Positions 1 through 9,195 of a stretch of 64,000 nucleotides of DNA are shown in pieces; the stretch's first letter is position 1, and the number at the start of each line of letters is the position of its first letter. A model generated the notes under the pieces. The model saw only the letters and a program-made list of their open reading frames with translations, was not told the origin of the DNA and did not search any database. Source of the DNA: Deltaproteobacteria bacterium RIFCSPLOWO2_12_FULL_60_19 (GTDB taxonomy: Bacteria; Desulfobacterota; Binatia; UBA9968); the NCBI GenBank assembly GCA_001798595.1, contig MGSS01000037.1:1-64000 (forward strand). Reading direction: 5' to 3'. The position numbers were made by a program, and so were the translations under genes.

Positions 1-48
1 GGCCAGAGCATCATTGAGGATCTTCAGCATTTTTTCTTTGTCCATCAT
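1..48 (-). CDS. N-terminus of an unidentified protein (partial)
   Basis: Only the first 16 codons are inside the window, running leftward off the edge. Two consecutive ATG codons start the frame, and a strong ribosome-binding site (AGGGAGG) lies about 5 bases upstream. The visible peptide begins MMDKEKMLKILNDALA, an amphipathic helix start. Helical openings like this occur in ferritin-like and many other small proteins, and the neighbouring iron operon makes a ferritin-like protein thinkable, but 16 residues cannot support a function. It is transcribed divergently from the iron-transport operon. Confidence 0.55.
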   Translation of the reverse strand, partial: MMDKEKMLKILNDALA

Positions 49-420
49 AACGTCCTCCCTTCGTTTTTTTACCCGTGTTCCGAGTGAGAATAGGGATAGA
101 CAATTGTTATGCCGTGAAGAAGGAACGGTTCCTCACCAGATTCTTCGCCGGATTGGCACCGGGAACAAAAAGTTTAGGTTATTTAAGAATGACAAGAAAA
201 GGCCTCTTTTTTCTTGTTCCCAGGAATACGCAGGCCGATCCTCCAATGACCCCCCGACCTTGTCAGAAAGCAAACAGTTTTGTATGAGCTAACATAATAA
301 GTTTGCTCGATGATATAAAAAAACTTTGTCTTTACTAACCTAGGCCCGTATTTTGCACTTACTCAAAACGGGGTTTTTTGAGGGGCTGTTTTTCGCAAAT
401 TTAATAATGAGGGTAGGAAG
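49..420. other. Intergenic region between divergent genes
   Basis: No convincing gene is seen in these 372 bases; the short open frames have no recognisable protein character. The stretch is clearly more AT-rich than its neighbours and must hold the promoters for the leftward partial gene and the rightward iron operon. A nested inverted repeat is visible: GGGAACAA near 157-165 pairs with TTGTTCCC near 213-221, and inside it ACAAGAAAA (192-200) pairs with TTTTCTTGT (209-217). No clear Fur box was found. Confidence 0.4.
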
Positions 421-1206
421 GTGGTCTACAGGATTCGGGTCATTTTGGGTTGTTTTTTCTGGCTGCTGACAGGCTTATTCCATCCGTCCGGGGGCTTCCC
501 CGGCCACCCACTGATTACGGATGATACCGGCACCCAGGGTAAAGGTGGATTGCAGGTCGAGGTTAACGGGATGTTAGGCCATGACCGGGATGGGGTCGTG
601 ACTCAGAAGGCGCGCGAGGCTGGCACGATGCTTTCCTACGGTCTATTCGACAATGCGGACGTGGTCCTAGGCATTCCCTATCAGCACATAAGCACGAAAG
701 ATCGCGGAGGCTCGCAGCGGCATAGGGGCATATCGGATTTATCCCTGGAGCTGAAGTGGAGGTTCTATGAGGGGAATGGTCTAAGCCTGGCATTTAAGCC
801 TGGAATGACCCTACCCACAGGTAATGACAAGAAGGGGTTAGGCACAGGGAGACCCACTTATGGGCCTACATTCATCGTAACGAAGGAGGTGGCTCCATGG
901 GCCTTTCACTTCAATCTTGGCTATCGGAGGAATGAAAACAGATTGTTAGAGAGAATGGACCTCTGGCACACATCCCTGGCATCAGAGTTCGAGGTGCTTG
1001 AGGGCATTAGGCTCGTTTCAAACGTCGGCATGGAGAGAAACACCGATAAGACATCTAACACCCATCCTGCCTTTATCATCGGCGGCGTTATCTATTCACC
1101 GACGAAAAGTTTGGATCTAAATCTCGGCGTCCAGTTTGGCCTGAGTAAAACAGAGACGGACTACACAATCCATCCCGGTATTGTGTTCACGTTTAACTTC
1201 GAATGA
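421..1206 (+). CDS. Outer-membrane beta-barrel protein, transporter-like (MetA-pathway-type fold)
   Basis: The protein has 261 residues. A hydrophobic N-terminal signal segment (about residues 5-27) is followed by alternating polar and aromatic beta-strands and a C-terminal Phe-rich strand ending FTFNFE, typical of an outer-membrane barrel. The central part (TLPTGNDKKGLGTGR, then GPTFIVTKE) resembles the family often annotated as transporter or phenol-degradation MetA-like. The start is a GTG with GAGGG 7 bases upstream. It is the first gene of the iron operon, 15 bases before the FTR1 gene. I infer an outer-membrane role in metal acquisition; the substrate is unknown. Confidence 0.6.
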   Translation: MVYRIRVILGCFFWLLTGLFHPSGGFPGHPLITDDTGTQGKGGLQVEVNGMLGHDRDGVVTQKAREAGTMLSYGLFDNADVVLGIPYQHISTKDRGGSQRHRGISDLSLELKWRFYEGNGLSLAFKPGMTLPTGNDKKGLGTGRPTYGPTFIVTKEVAPWAFHFNLGYRRNENRLLERMDLWHTSLASEFEVLEGIRLVSNVGMERNTDKTSNTHPAFIIGGVIYSPTKSLDLNLGVQFGLSKTETDYTIHPGIVFTFNFE

Positions 1207-1221
1207 GGAGGTCGGTAAACC

Positions 1222-2511
1222 ATGGAGATTCTATCAAAGATGCTCGAAGCCATGGTGGTAACCCTGAGAGAAGGGGTCGAGGCGGCCCTGGTTGTCGGGA
1301 TCGTGCTCGCTTATTTAAAGAAGTCTGAGAAGGATCATCTACGCCGCTATGTTTATCATGGCCTATGGGCGGCTATTCTCGTAAGCTTCCTCGGCGCGCT
1401 TGTGGTTCAGAAGCTTGGGCTGGATCCAGAGAACGAGATGTTTGAAGGGACACTCATGCTGGTGGCGGCGGCTTTTGTGGGATCTCTTCTGATCTGGATG
1501 TGGAGAACGGGCCGGACTCTAAAGCAGCGGATGGAAACCCGTCTGAGCGCTGCCACTTTGCGTGGATCAGGCCTAGCCCTTTTCCTCTTCACATTTCTCA
1601 TGATCCTGCGAGAAGGGATTGAAACGGTTCTTTTTCTCTCCGCCCTCTCAGGCACGATCGGGGCCAATCCACTATACAATTTTATGGGCGGTGGGCTTGG
1701 CCTTTTGCTCGCATTTTTTTTTGGTTTTCTCCTCGTTAAGGGGAGCCTGAGGCTCAATCTCAAAACCCTTTTTGCCACCACGGGATTTGTCCTTGTTCTG
1801 CTGGTCTTCAAGCTTATCGCCAACGGCCTTCATGAATTCTTCGAAGCCGGCCTGCTGCCTTCTTCTGAGGCCATCCTCGAAATAGTCGGCTTTCTCACCA
1901 AGGAGAGCACCTCTGTGGTGATTCTTATAGCCCTCCTTGTTCTGCCGGCGCTGAGCATGCTTCAGGAGGCATGGGCAAAACCTCTAGAGCTGGATTCCTC
2001 TCTCCCGTTTCCGGAGCAACGGAAAATTAAAGCCGAAGTGCGCCGCCAGAGAAGGTGGACCACTGCGGCGGCCGGGGTAGCCCTAGGCATCAGCTACCTT
2101 CTCGGCTTGTCCCTCGCGGTATCGGCTGGCAGGGGATTCGATCCGTCGCCGGTTCCTATACCGCTCGCAGAGACTGTCCGGCTCCCGCTAAAAGAGCTCG
2201 ACGACCAGCCGATGCGGAAATACATCGTCAAGGTAGGCGGCGTCGATATTCGCTTCTTCATCGCCCGCAACAAAGACGGAAAAATAGCTGCGGCCCTGGA
2301 TGCCTGCAACCTCTGCCCCTTAAAAGGATATCATCTTGATGGCGAGCAGGTGGTCTGCCACAACTGCGGCGCGCCGATTGCATTTGACACGATCGGAACT
2401 CCTGGCGGATGTAACCCGGTTCCCTTGAAAGCGGTTGTTGAAAAGGACGACGTTGTCGTCTCGGCCCAGGCTCTGGTTGAAGGCAGAGCGCGCTTTGCCC
2501 ACCGGAAATAG
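1222..2511 (+). CDS. FTR1-family high-affinity iron permease fused to a DUF2318 Cys-rich domain
   Basis: FTR1 permeases move iron across the inner membrane using paired REGxE motifs. Both are present: REGVE at residues 16-20 and REGIE at 130-134, in a seven-helix membrane part (about 8-300). The C-terminal part (about 330-429) is a soluble Cys-rich domain with CNLC (362-365), CHNC (379-382) and a further Cys at 397, matching DUF2318, which in other bacteria is often encoded as a separate membrane protein next to FTR1. The total of 429 residues is longer than a plain bacterial FTR1. GGAGG precedes the ATG. The next gene starts 6 bases after the stop. The family assignment is firm; the redox or iron-binding role of the Cys domain is inferred. 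Confidence 0.88.
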   Translation: MEILSKMLEAMVVTLREGVEAALVVGIVLAYLKKSEKDHLRRYVYHGLWAAILVSFLGALVVQKLGLDPENEMFEGTLMLVAAAFVGSLLIWMWRTGRTLKQRMETRLSAATLRGSGLALFLFTFLMILREGIETVLFLSALSGTIGANPLYNFMGGGLGLLLAFFFGFLLVKGSLRLNLKTLFATTGFVLVLLVFKLIANGLHEFFEAGLLPSSEAILEIVGFLTKESTSVVILIALLVLPALSMLQEAWAKPLELDSSLPFPEQRKIKAEVRRQRRWTTAAAGVALGISYLLGLSLAVSAGRGFDPSPVPIPLAETVRLPLKELDDQPMRKYIVKVGGVDIRFFIARNKDGKIAAALDACNLCPLKGYHLDGEQVVCHNCGAPIAFDTIGTPGGCNPVPLKAVVEKDDVVVSAQALVEGRARFAHRK

Positions 2512-2517
2512 AAGAAT

Positions 2518-3864
2518 ATGCTGGGTCGTTTGCTCATAAAGTCGTTGTGGCGAGAGAAAGCGAGGACAGCTCTCATCGTTCTCTCTGTGGCGACTGCTTC
2601 AACCCTGGTCTCGGCCTTCCTCAACATCGCCTTCACTGTGACAGAAGAGATGGCAGGGGAGCTGAGATCTTTTGGCGCCAACATCGTTGTTGTGCCGAAG
2701 AGCGAGCCCTTAGAGATTGTGATTGGCGGTCTTAGGTTTGTCTCCCCTGGGGAGTCGGCTTACCTGGAAGAGGCTGATCTCCCGCGGCTTAAAGCGATCT
2801 TCTGGAGGCATAACATTGCTGCCTTCGCTCCTTTTCTTTCGCGGGTGGTTGAGGTCGAAGGAGAGCAGGCTCTTTTGGTCGGCACATGGTTCGATAAGGA
2901 TATCCGCATTCCCGAAGGGAAGCGTTTTTTTACCTTTGCGAGCGGCGCCCAAAGAGAGGCCGCGTCCGAAACGGAAACGTTTCGCACAGGCCTCAAAAGT
3001 CTCTCTCGCTGGTGGCAGGTGGAAGGTGAGTGGCCTCGGGAGGACGAAGACGGTGCTCTCATCGGAAGCGGGTTGGCGAGGAGACTTAAAGTTGGAATTG
3101 GTGGGCGCATCCGTATCGCGCTTGAGAAGAGATCGGCTGTTCTCCCTGTGCGTGGAATAGCGCGAACCGGAGGCGTAGAGGAAGAACAGATTTTTGTCCA
3201 TCTAAAGCTTGCTCAGGATCTATTTGGACTTCCCGGAAAGGCGGAAAAAATTCAGGTGAGCGCGCTGGTAACGCCGGACAACGCCCTTGCCGCAAGGGCC
3301 AGCAGAGTCGATCCCGCCAAACTTCCGCTGGAAGAGTATGAGACCTGGTACTGCACACCCTATCTTGGGTCCGTGATCTACCAGATCGAGGAGGCGATTC
3401 CCAACGCAAAGGGAAAGGCGATCCGTCAAGTGAGCGAGGCCGAAGGGGCCTTTCTTGCAAGGATGAGGCTCACATTCATTCTCGTTATTGCTGTGGCCAT
3501 TCTAGCGGCGTCGCTTGCCGTCATGGCCACCATGGTAACAGCTATTTTCGAAAGGCGGCAAGAGATTGGCTTGATGAAGGCCTTAGGAGCTAACGCAAAG
3601 CATTTAGGGCTTTTCTTCCTGCTTGAGGCTGCGCTAACGGGTATAGGTGGTGGCATCGTGGGTTACTTCGGCGGGCTGGCTCTCGTACCGCTTCTCTCCG
3701 TCCGAACTTTTTCCTTGGGCGGTTTTGGTCTCTCTCTTTCTCTTCAGGCAGCGATCCTTCCGATCACGTTATTGGTCGCTGTTTCTGTCGCTCTCCTCGG
3801 CTCATTTTTCCCTGTAAAAGAGGCGATGCGGTTTGAGCCGGTGAAGACTCTAAGGGGGATTTGA
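2518..3864 (+). CDS. ABC transporter permease, FtsX/MacB type (first subunit)
   Basis: The 448-residue protein has one N-terminal membrane helix (about residues 15-35), a large periplasmic MacB-like domain (about 40-310) and three C-terminal helices (about 315-345, 360-385 and 410-435), the FtsX permease layout. The stretch EIGLMKALGA just after the second helix is the usual coupling-helix region of this family. It lies between the FTR1 gene and a second permease that starts one base after its stop. The pair with the downstream ATPase resembles the permeases of the Campylobacter Cj1658-Cj1663 iron system, so I infer a role in periplasmic iron handling rather than lipoprotein release. Confidence 0.8.
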   Translation: MLGRLLIKSLWREKARTALIVLSVATASTLVSAFLNIAFTVTEEMAGELRSFGANIVVVPKSEPLEIVIGGLRFVSPGESAYLEEADLPRLKAIFWRHNIAAFAPFLSRVVEVEGEQALLVGTWFDKDIRIPEGKRFFTFASGAQREAASETETFRTGLKSLSRWWQVEGEWPREDEDGALIGSGLARRLKVGIGGRIRIALEKRSAVLPVRGIARTGGVEEEQIFVHLKLAQDLFGLPGKAEKIQVSALVTPDNALAARASRVDPAKLPLEEYETWYCTPYLGSVIYQIEEAIPNAKGKAIRQVSEAEGAFLARMRLTFILVIAVAILAASLAVMATMVTAIFERRQEIGLMKALGANAKHLGLFFLLEAALTGIGGGIVGYFGGLALVPLLSVRTFSLGGFGLSLSLQAAILPITLLVAVSVALLGSFFPVKEAMRFEPVKTLRGI

Positions 3865-3865
3865 A

Positions 3866-4975
3866 ATGAGAGAGATGACGCAAAGGATTCTTCTAGGTTC
3901 GCTCCGCCGGCGCAAAGGCCGAGTTGCGGTTGCGATATGCGCCGTCGCTCTCGGCGCGTCGTTGGTGGTTGCGGCGCTCAATCTCCGCTACGGCATCAGG
4001 GGAAGGCTGGCCCAGGAGCTTAGGAGCTACGGCGCAAATCTTGTCCTGGTTCCTAGAACAGAGCCGTTTCTGAAGGAACGAGACCTCGTGATTCTGGAGG
4101 ACGAAAGGTTTAAGGAGCGCATCATAGGATACGCGCCGTTCATTCATAAGATAGCGAAGGTGAAAGGAAAGGATGTTGTTCTAGTCGGAACTCGCTTTCC
4201 TCAAGTCAGAAAGATTAGCCCGTGGTGGCAGGTTGAGGGCAGGTGGCCCGATAAAGAGGGGGAAGTTCTAATAGGCTCTAGTGCAGCCTCTAAGCTGGGG
4301 TTGCGTTTGGATGACCGTTTCTCGGCAGTTCACAAAGCATCTCAGCTTAGCTTGTCGGTGACCGGTCTATTGCGCACAGGAGGAGCCGAGGAGCATCAGG
4401 TTTTCGTTTCCTTGGAGACCCTACAACGCTTGACTCATCTTCACGGTTTTTTGACCTCCGTTTTGGTAAGCAGTCGCGCAGGCAAAGAGCTTGAGGAAAC
4501 CGTCGCTGTTTTGCAGAAGGTCTGGCCTCAGGCGGAAGCAAGAACTTTGCTTCAGGTAGCTCGTGCGGAAGAGGCCCTCCTTGCGCGCCTGGAGATTTTT
4601 CTCGCTTTGGTGAGCCTGCTCATTCTAGTTGCCGCTGGACTCAGCGTCTATGCGACGATATCCACGGCGGCTCTCGAGCGGAGGGTGGAAATGGCTCTCA
4701 TGCGCGCCCTTGGCGCTGAAGAAAGGCAAGTAGCGTGGATATTTGCCTCCGAGGCTGCAGGGATAGGCTTGATTGGTGGACTCTTGGGATGCGCCGCAGG
4801 TCTCCTTTTGTCTGAGGCTATAGGCCTTACCGTTTTCGGCTCGCTTATCCTTCCCAGCCTCTTAAGCCTCCCGGCAGGGCTTGCGCTAGGCGTTGGAATT
4901 TCCCTTTTTTGCAGCCTCTGGGTGGTGCGCCGCGTCTTAGCCCTGCAACCTGCTATGGTCCTGAAAGGAGAGTGA
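3866..4975 (+). CDS. ABC transporter permease, FtsX/MacB type (second subunit)
   Basis: The 369-residue protein repeats the layout of its upstream neighbour: an N-terminal helix (about 18-38), a periplasmic domain (about 40-235) and three C-terminal helices (about 240-265, 290-315 and 330-355). It has VEMALMRALGA after the second helix, equivalent to EIGLMKALGA in the first permease, so the two are paralogues that probably form a heterodimer. The periplasmic domain is about 75 residues shorter than in the first subunit. It starts one base after the upstream stop and ends 6 bases before the ATPase gene, which suggests tight co-translation. Confidence 0.8.
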   Translation: MREMTQRILLGSLRRRKGRVAVAICAVALGASLVVAALNLRYGIRGRLAQELRSYGANLVLVPRTEPFLKERDLVILEDERFKERIIGYAPFIHKIAKVKGKDVVLVGTRFPQVRKISPWWQVEGRWPDKEGEVLIGSSAASKLGLRLDDRFSAVHKASQLSLSVTGLLRTGGAEEHQVFVSLETLQRLTHLHGFLTSVLVSSRAGKELEETVAVLQKVWPQAEARTLLQVARAEEALLARLEIFLALVSLLILVAAGLSVYATISTAALERRVEMALMRALGAEERQVAWIFASEAAGIGLIGGLLGCAAGLLLSEAIGLTVFGSLILPSLLSLPAGLALGVGISLFCSLWVVRRVLALQPAMVLKGE

Positions 4976-4981
4976 GAACAG

Positions 4982-5668
4982 ATGATCGAGCCGCTAATTT
5001 TACTTAAAGCGGTCACGAAGGATTACAACGGAAAAGTGCGCGCCTTGGACCAAGTGAGCCTCGAGGTCTATCCTGGCGAATGGGCTGCCGTCATGGGAGC
5101 TTCAGGGTCCGGGAAGACCACGCTCCTCAACATGATCGCTGCCCTTGATCGCCCGACGTCTGGATCAGTTCGGGTCGATGGAGAAGACCTTCTCTTCCTC
5201 ACCGAGGAGGACAGGGCGCGTTTCCGCCGGGAAAAGGTAGGACTCATTTTTCAACAGTTTTATCTCATACCCTACCTTACTGCTGTAGAGAACGTGATGC
5301 TGGCCCAGTATTTTCACAGCATGGCGGATGCGCGAGAGGCGGCGGAAGCCTTGCGCCGAGTTGGCCTCGGAGAAAGGATGGGGCACTATCCGTCGGAACT
5401 TTCAGGGGGCGAACAGCAACGGGTTTGCATGGCGCGCGCCCTAATTAACCAGCCCAAGATCATTCTGGCTGACGAGCCCACGGGGAACCTGGATGCGGAA
5501 AACGAAAAGACCGTCATGGAAATCTTTCATGACCTTCACAGAAGAGGGCACACTCTCCTCTTTGTCACTCACGACCCGCAGATCGGCACGCAGGCGGATA
5601 AAATTGTCAAGTTGGAGCATGGCCGTGTCCTTCCAGCTTTTCCCGTGAAGGCTCTGAGATCGATTTAA
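4982..5668 (+). CDS. ABC transporter ATP-binding protein, LolD/MacB type
   Basis: This is a complete 228-residue nucleotide-binding subunit. Walker A GASGSGKT is at 39-46, the Q-loop at 91-92, the signature LSGGEQQ at 140-146, Walker B ILADE at 161-165 and the H-loop in FVTHD. The family (LolD/MacB) drives FtsX-type permeases, which are the two preceding genes. It is the last gene of the iron operon; about 200 bases without a recognisable gene separate it from the convergent tatD. The energised process is inferred from context to be iron-related transport or periplasmic delivery. Confidence 0.88.
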   Translation: MIEPLILLKAVTKDYNGKVRALDQVSLEVYPGEWAAVMGASGSGKTTLLNMIAALDRPTSGSVRVDGEDLLFLTEEDRARFRREKVGLIFQQFYLIPYLTAVENVMLAQYFHSMADAREAAEALRRVGLGERMGHYPSELSGGEQQRVCMARALINQPKIILADEPTGNLDAENEKTVMEIFHDLHRRGHTLLFVTHDPQIGTQADKIVKLEHGRVLPAFPVKALRSI

Positions 5669-5869
5669 AGAATGGCAATCCTGGTTACGCTTCTTGTCGA
5701 TCGCTGGGAGCCTCAGCTCTTCTTGTAGATTTGCTGCGCGAGGTAATTCTGATAGCCCACTTCCGCTATCTTGTGCACTTGCGGCTCAATTCATGATCCA
5801 TCTCCGTTAGGTAGCGTTGAGTTCTAAGAAGCTCTTTGTATCACAGTCCTCAGTGATTCAGAAACACCA

Positions 5870-6652
5870 CTAAATCCCGAACAGAGCGTGAGCGTTTTGA
5901 CTCGTGGCGTGAATCAAATCCTCCAAAGGCATTTCCCGTACACTCGCGATGGTCTCGGCCACTAAGCGCACGAACGCCGGCTCGTTTCTTTTTCCTCGAT
6001 GCGGCACGGGCGCCAGGTAGGGAGAATCGGTCTCGACGAAGATCCGATCCAGGGGCAACTTTTGCGCTACCTCTCGCAGCGGCGCGGCGTTCTTGAACGT
6101 GACGATGCCGCTGAACGAGATATAAAATCCCAGGTCGAGGAACGCCTTCGCCGCTTGATAATCGCCGGTGAAGCAATGAATCACGCCTCGGAGCTTTCTT
6201 TCGCCTTCGGCCAGAAGCAGCTCGGCGATTTCGCGATGCGCATCCCGATCGTGGACGATCAGCGGAAGTTCGGTCGCGCGCGCCATGCCGATGAAGCGGC
6301 GAAAGATTTTCATCTGGATCTCTCGCGGCGAGTGGTTGTAGTAGAAGTCCAGCCCCGTTTCACCGATCGCCACGACTTTTGAATCTTTGGCAAGCTCGCG
6401 GAGTTGGGCGAGTTCTTCTTCGCTCACCGCCTTCGCATCGTGCGGGTGCATCCCCACCGTGGCGAAAAGCCCGTCGTGGGAACGAGCCAGCGCGACGGCG
6501 CGCTGGTTGCTCGCCAGATCGCCGGCCCCTCCGACCACGACGATCTTTTCAACCCCGGCCTGCTTCGCCCGCTGAATGACGCCATCGATATCGTCGGAAA
6601 ATTCCTCGCCCTGGATATGGGCGTGGCTGTCGACCAGGAAAGACCCTGACAT
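5870..6652 (-). CDS. tatD: TatD-family metal-dependent hydrolase (DNase)
   Basis: The 260-residue protein opens with SHAHIQ (the metal-binding HxH motif at residues 10-12) and contains GETGLDFYY, IVHDRDA, HCFTGD and VETDSPYLAP, the standard motifs of the TatD amidohydrolase-fold nucleases. The length is normal. It is the last gene of a leftward run tmk-holB-metG-tatD; its ATG lies 2 bases after the metG stop, an arrangement common in many bacteria. Known family roles are 3'-5' exonuclease activity and DNA repair. Confidence 0.92.
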   Translation of the reverse strand: MSGSFLVDSHAHIQGEEFSDDIDGVIQRAKQAGVEKIVVVGGAGDLASNQRAVALARSHDGLFATVGMHPHDAKAVSEEELAQLRELAKDSKVVAIGETGLDFYYNHSPREIQMKIFRRFIGMARATELPLIVHDRDAHREIAELLLAEGERKLRGVIHCFTGDYQAAKAFLDLGFYISFSGIVTFKNAAPLREVAQKLPLDRIFVETDSPYLAPVPHRGKRNEPAFVRLVAETIASVREMPLEDLIHATSQNAHALFGI

Positions 6653-6654
6653 AA

Positions 6655-8199
6655 CTACGCCGGGGCCGGTTTTTTTTCCGTCTCGATCCGGGGAAAGAGC
6701 GCCACGGGGGGATTGATCTTGTGACCCGGAGTAAAAAAACTCCCCCAGGGAGCGTCGAGCGGCGCGCCCGCAGAGATATTGAGAAGCTCGCGAAGCTTGA
6801 CCGAGGTTTCCGGAAGAAACGGCGCCAGGTGGATGCTCAGCATTCTCACGACTTCGAGTAGATGGTGGAGAATCTCCCCGACCCGCGCCGCTTTCCCGCT
6901 GTCTTTGATCAGGGTGTAGGGCGCAGTTTCCACGACGTAGCGGTTGGTGGCGTCGAGTGCAGCCCAGATGGCCTCAAGGGCGCGGTGAAACTGAAGCTCC
7001 GCCATCTGCTTCTCCACTTCGCTTTCCGCCTGGACGAAGGTTGCCTTGAGTTGCCGATCTTCCGCGGCCCACGGTCCGGCCAACGGTTGCACCACGCCGT
7101 CGAAGTATCGTTGCTGCATCGCCAGCACGCGGCTCACGAGGTTCCCCAAATTGTTGGCGAGATCGGCGTTGTAGCGCGCGGTGAGATTTTCCTCGCGGAA
7201 ATCCGCGTCCTGGCCGAAGACGCTTTCGCGCAGGACGAAGTAGCGGAAGGCGTCCATACCGATCTTCTCTTTCATCTCCAGCGGCGAGATGATGTTGCCG
7301 AGGCTCTTCGACATCTTCTGCCCTTCGCGCGTCCAGAAGCCATGGACGTTTAGATGCTTGTAGAGCGGCAGGCCGGCGGCTATCAGCATCGTCGGCCAAA
7401 AGACGCCGTGCGGCTTGACGATATCCTTGCCGATGAAATGCTCGGCCTCGGGCCAGAATTTCTGAAAAAACTCTTCGCCCTTGGTTTTGAGCGCGCTCAC
7501 ATAGTTGATGAGCGCGTCGAACCAGACGTAGGTCACGTAGCGCGGGTCGAAGGGAATCTCGATGCCCCAGGTGAGACGGCTCTTGGGACGCGAGATGCAC
7601 AAATCGCCCACCGGCTCGCTCAACATCGCCGCCACTTCGTTGCGGAAGCCTTCGGGGCGGACGAAGTCGGGATGGTCCTTGATATGGCGGAGCAGCCGCT
7701 CTTGATACTTGCTCATGCGGAAGAAGTAGTTTTCCTCCTCGATCAGCTTCGGCTCGGTCAAGTGGTCCGGACATTTGCCGTTGCGCAGCTCTTTGGGCGT
7801 GTAAAAGCGCTCGCAGCCGAAGCAGTAAAGGCCGCCGTAGCGGTCGAAATAAATATCCCCGGCCTGGTGGACCCGGGTGAGAATCTCCTGGACGTAGCGG
7901 ATATGGGACGCGTCCGTGGTGCGGATGAAATAGTCGTAGCTGAAGCCGCAGCGGTCCCACGCCTCGCGAAAAGCGGCGCTCACCTTGTCGGTAAACGCTT
8001 TGGTTTCCATGCCGGCCTCGGTCGCGGCCTGGGCGATCTTGTCGCCGTGTTCATCCGTGCCCGTAAGATAGAAAGTCTCCCGCCCCTGCGCCCGATAGTA
8101 GCGCGCCAGCGTGTCGGTGATAATCATCGTGTAGGCGCTGCCCAGATGGGGGTCGGCGTTCACGTAATAGAGCGGCGTCGTAATATAAACCCGGCTCAT
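6655..8199 (-). CDS. metG: Methionyl-tRNA synthetase
   Basis: Charges tRNA-Met. The 514-residue protein starts MSRVYITTPLYYVN, has the class I HIGH-like motif HLGS at 18-21, a zinc-knuckle insertion with Cys126, Cys129 and Cys143, and KMSKS at 295-299. The frame is open further upstream, but that part is a shadow of holB; the ATG at 8199 overlaps the holB stop as ATGA, fits the family start, and has GGGGTGA upstream. The C-terminal dimerisation/tRNA-binding domain found in longer MetG proteins is absent, as in the shorter MetG type. Confidence 0.94.
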   Translation of the reverse strand: MSRVYITTPLYYVNADPHLGSAYTMIITDTLARYYRAQGRETFYLTGTDEHGDKIAQAATEAGMETKAFTDKVSAAFREAWDRCGFSYDYFIRTTDASHIRYVQEILTRVHQAGDIYFDRYGGLYCFGCERFYTPKELRNGKCPDHLTEPKLIEEENYFFRMSKYQERLLRHIKDHPDFVRPEGFRNEVAAMLSEPVGDLCISRPKSRLTWGIEIPFDPRYVTYVWFDALINYVSALKTKGEEFFQKFWPEAEHFIGKDIVKPHGVFWPTMLIAAGLPLYKHLNVHGFWTREGQKMSKSLGNIISPLEMKEKIGMDAFRYFVLRESVFGQDADFREENLTARYNADLANNLGNLVSRVLAMQQRYFDGVVQPLAGPWAAEDRQLKATFVQAESEVEKQMAELQFHRALEAIWAALDATNRYVVETAPYTLIKDSGKAARVGEILHHLLEVVRMLSIHLAPFLPETSVKLRELLNISAGAPLDAPWGSFFTPGHKINPPVALFPRIETEKKPAPA

Positions 8200-9185
8200 G
8201 AAGTCACCCCGGCGACTCGCGCGAGTAGATCTTCCAGGGCGAGGCGGCGATTCACGTTGCGGCGGATGCGCCCTTCCGTGACGGCCATCGACGCCCAGAG
8301 AGCCAGCAGCCCTTCGACGCGCGCGTTTTGCGACTGCCGCCGGATCGTTTGAGCCGCGTCGAGATTGCAAATATCCCGCTCGCTGCCGGTGGCGCGGAAA
8401 ATCAACAGATCGCGGCACCAGCTCCTGAGCCACTCAAGGAACTCAAACGCGTCTTCGCGCTCCTTGCCCAACCCCTCCGCCAGCGCCGCCCGCGCGCCGT
8501 ATCCTCCCTGAGCGAGGTTGCCGATGGCCGCCACCCATGCCTTTCTTTTTTCCGCCAGCTCGGCCAGATCCGAACTCCGCGCCCTGCCCAGGCTGCCCAA
8601 CGAAGCGGCCGCCACGAGCGCCGCCGGCTCGGCGGCCATCGCCTGGCGGGAGATCAGGTAGTCCGCCACGACCCTGGCGGGCAGAGGAGCGAATGAAAGC
8701 CTGAGGCAGCGCGACAGCAGCGTGGGGAGCAGTCCGCCGGCGCCGGCGGCGATTAAAATCAACAGAGATCCCGCGGGAGGCTCTTCGAGCGTTTTGAGCA
8801 GAGCGTTTTGCGCCGCCGGATTCATCAGCGGCGCCGGATCGATGACGGCGACTTTCTTGCCGCCGGAAAACGCGCGGTAGCTCAATTCCTTATCAAGCAC
8901 GCGGACCTGCTCGATGCTGATGTCATTTTTCTTCGGCAACAGACTTACGACCCGCACATCGGGATGGTTGTGGTTGTCGATCTTGACGCAGTTGGCGCAC
9001 CGGCCGCAGAAGTCATGCTTCGCTTCGCTACAGTGAAGGGTTTTCGCAAGCGCGAGCGCCACCGTCTTTTTCCCCACTCCCTCAGGCCCGGTAAAGGCGT
9101 AGGCGTGATGCAGACGGCCGGTCGCCAAGGCCAGTCTGAGACTGGCAAGCTGGCGCTCGTGACCCACGATGTCGGCAAACGGCAT
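8196..9185 (-). CDS. holB: DNA polymerase III subunit delta-prime
   Basis: This clamp-loader ATPase-like subunit has 329 residues. It shows the RuvB/DnaX-like start (IVGHERQLASL), Walker A GPEGVGKKT at 33-41, a four-Cys zinc module (Cys52, 60, 63 and 66) and the NALLKTLEEPP motif that follows the sensor region. It sits between tmk and metG and overlaps the metG start by 4 bases, the common tmk-holB order. Delta-prime proteins may or may not bind ATP; the P-loop here looks intact. Confidence 0.9.
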   Translation of the reverse strand: MPFADIVGHERQLASLRLALATGRLHHAYAFTGPEGVGKKTVALALAKTLHCSEAKHDFCGRCANCVKIDNHNHPDVRVVSLLPKKNDISIEQVRVLDKELSYRAFSGGKKVAVIDPAPLMNPAAQNALLKTLEEPPAGSLLILIAAGAGGLLPTLLSRCLRLSFAPLPARVVADYLISRQAMAAEPAALVAAASLGSLGRARSSDLAELAEKRKAWVAAIGNLAQGGYGARAALAEGLGKEREDAFEFLEWLRSWCRDLLIFRATGSERDICNLDAAQTIRRQSQNARVEGLLALWASMAVTEGRIRRNVNRRLALEDLLARVAGVTS

Positions 9186-9195
9186 TCTCTCCCCC

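Noticed and set aside
14..292. 92- and 70-codon frames in the first 300 bases
   Set aside because: No protein character; likely chance frames in an AT-rich promoter region.
6658..8433. N-terminal extension of MetG up to 8433
   Set aside because: The first 78 codons are a shadow of holB; the family start and overlapping ATGA support 8199.
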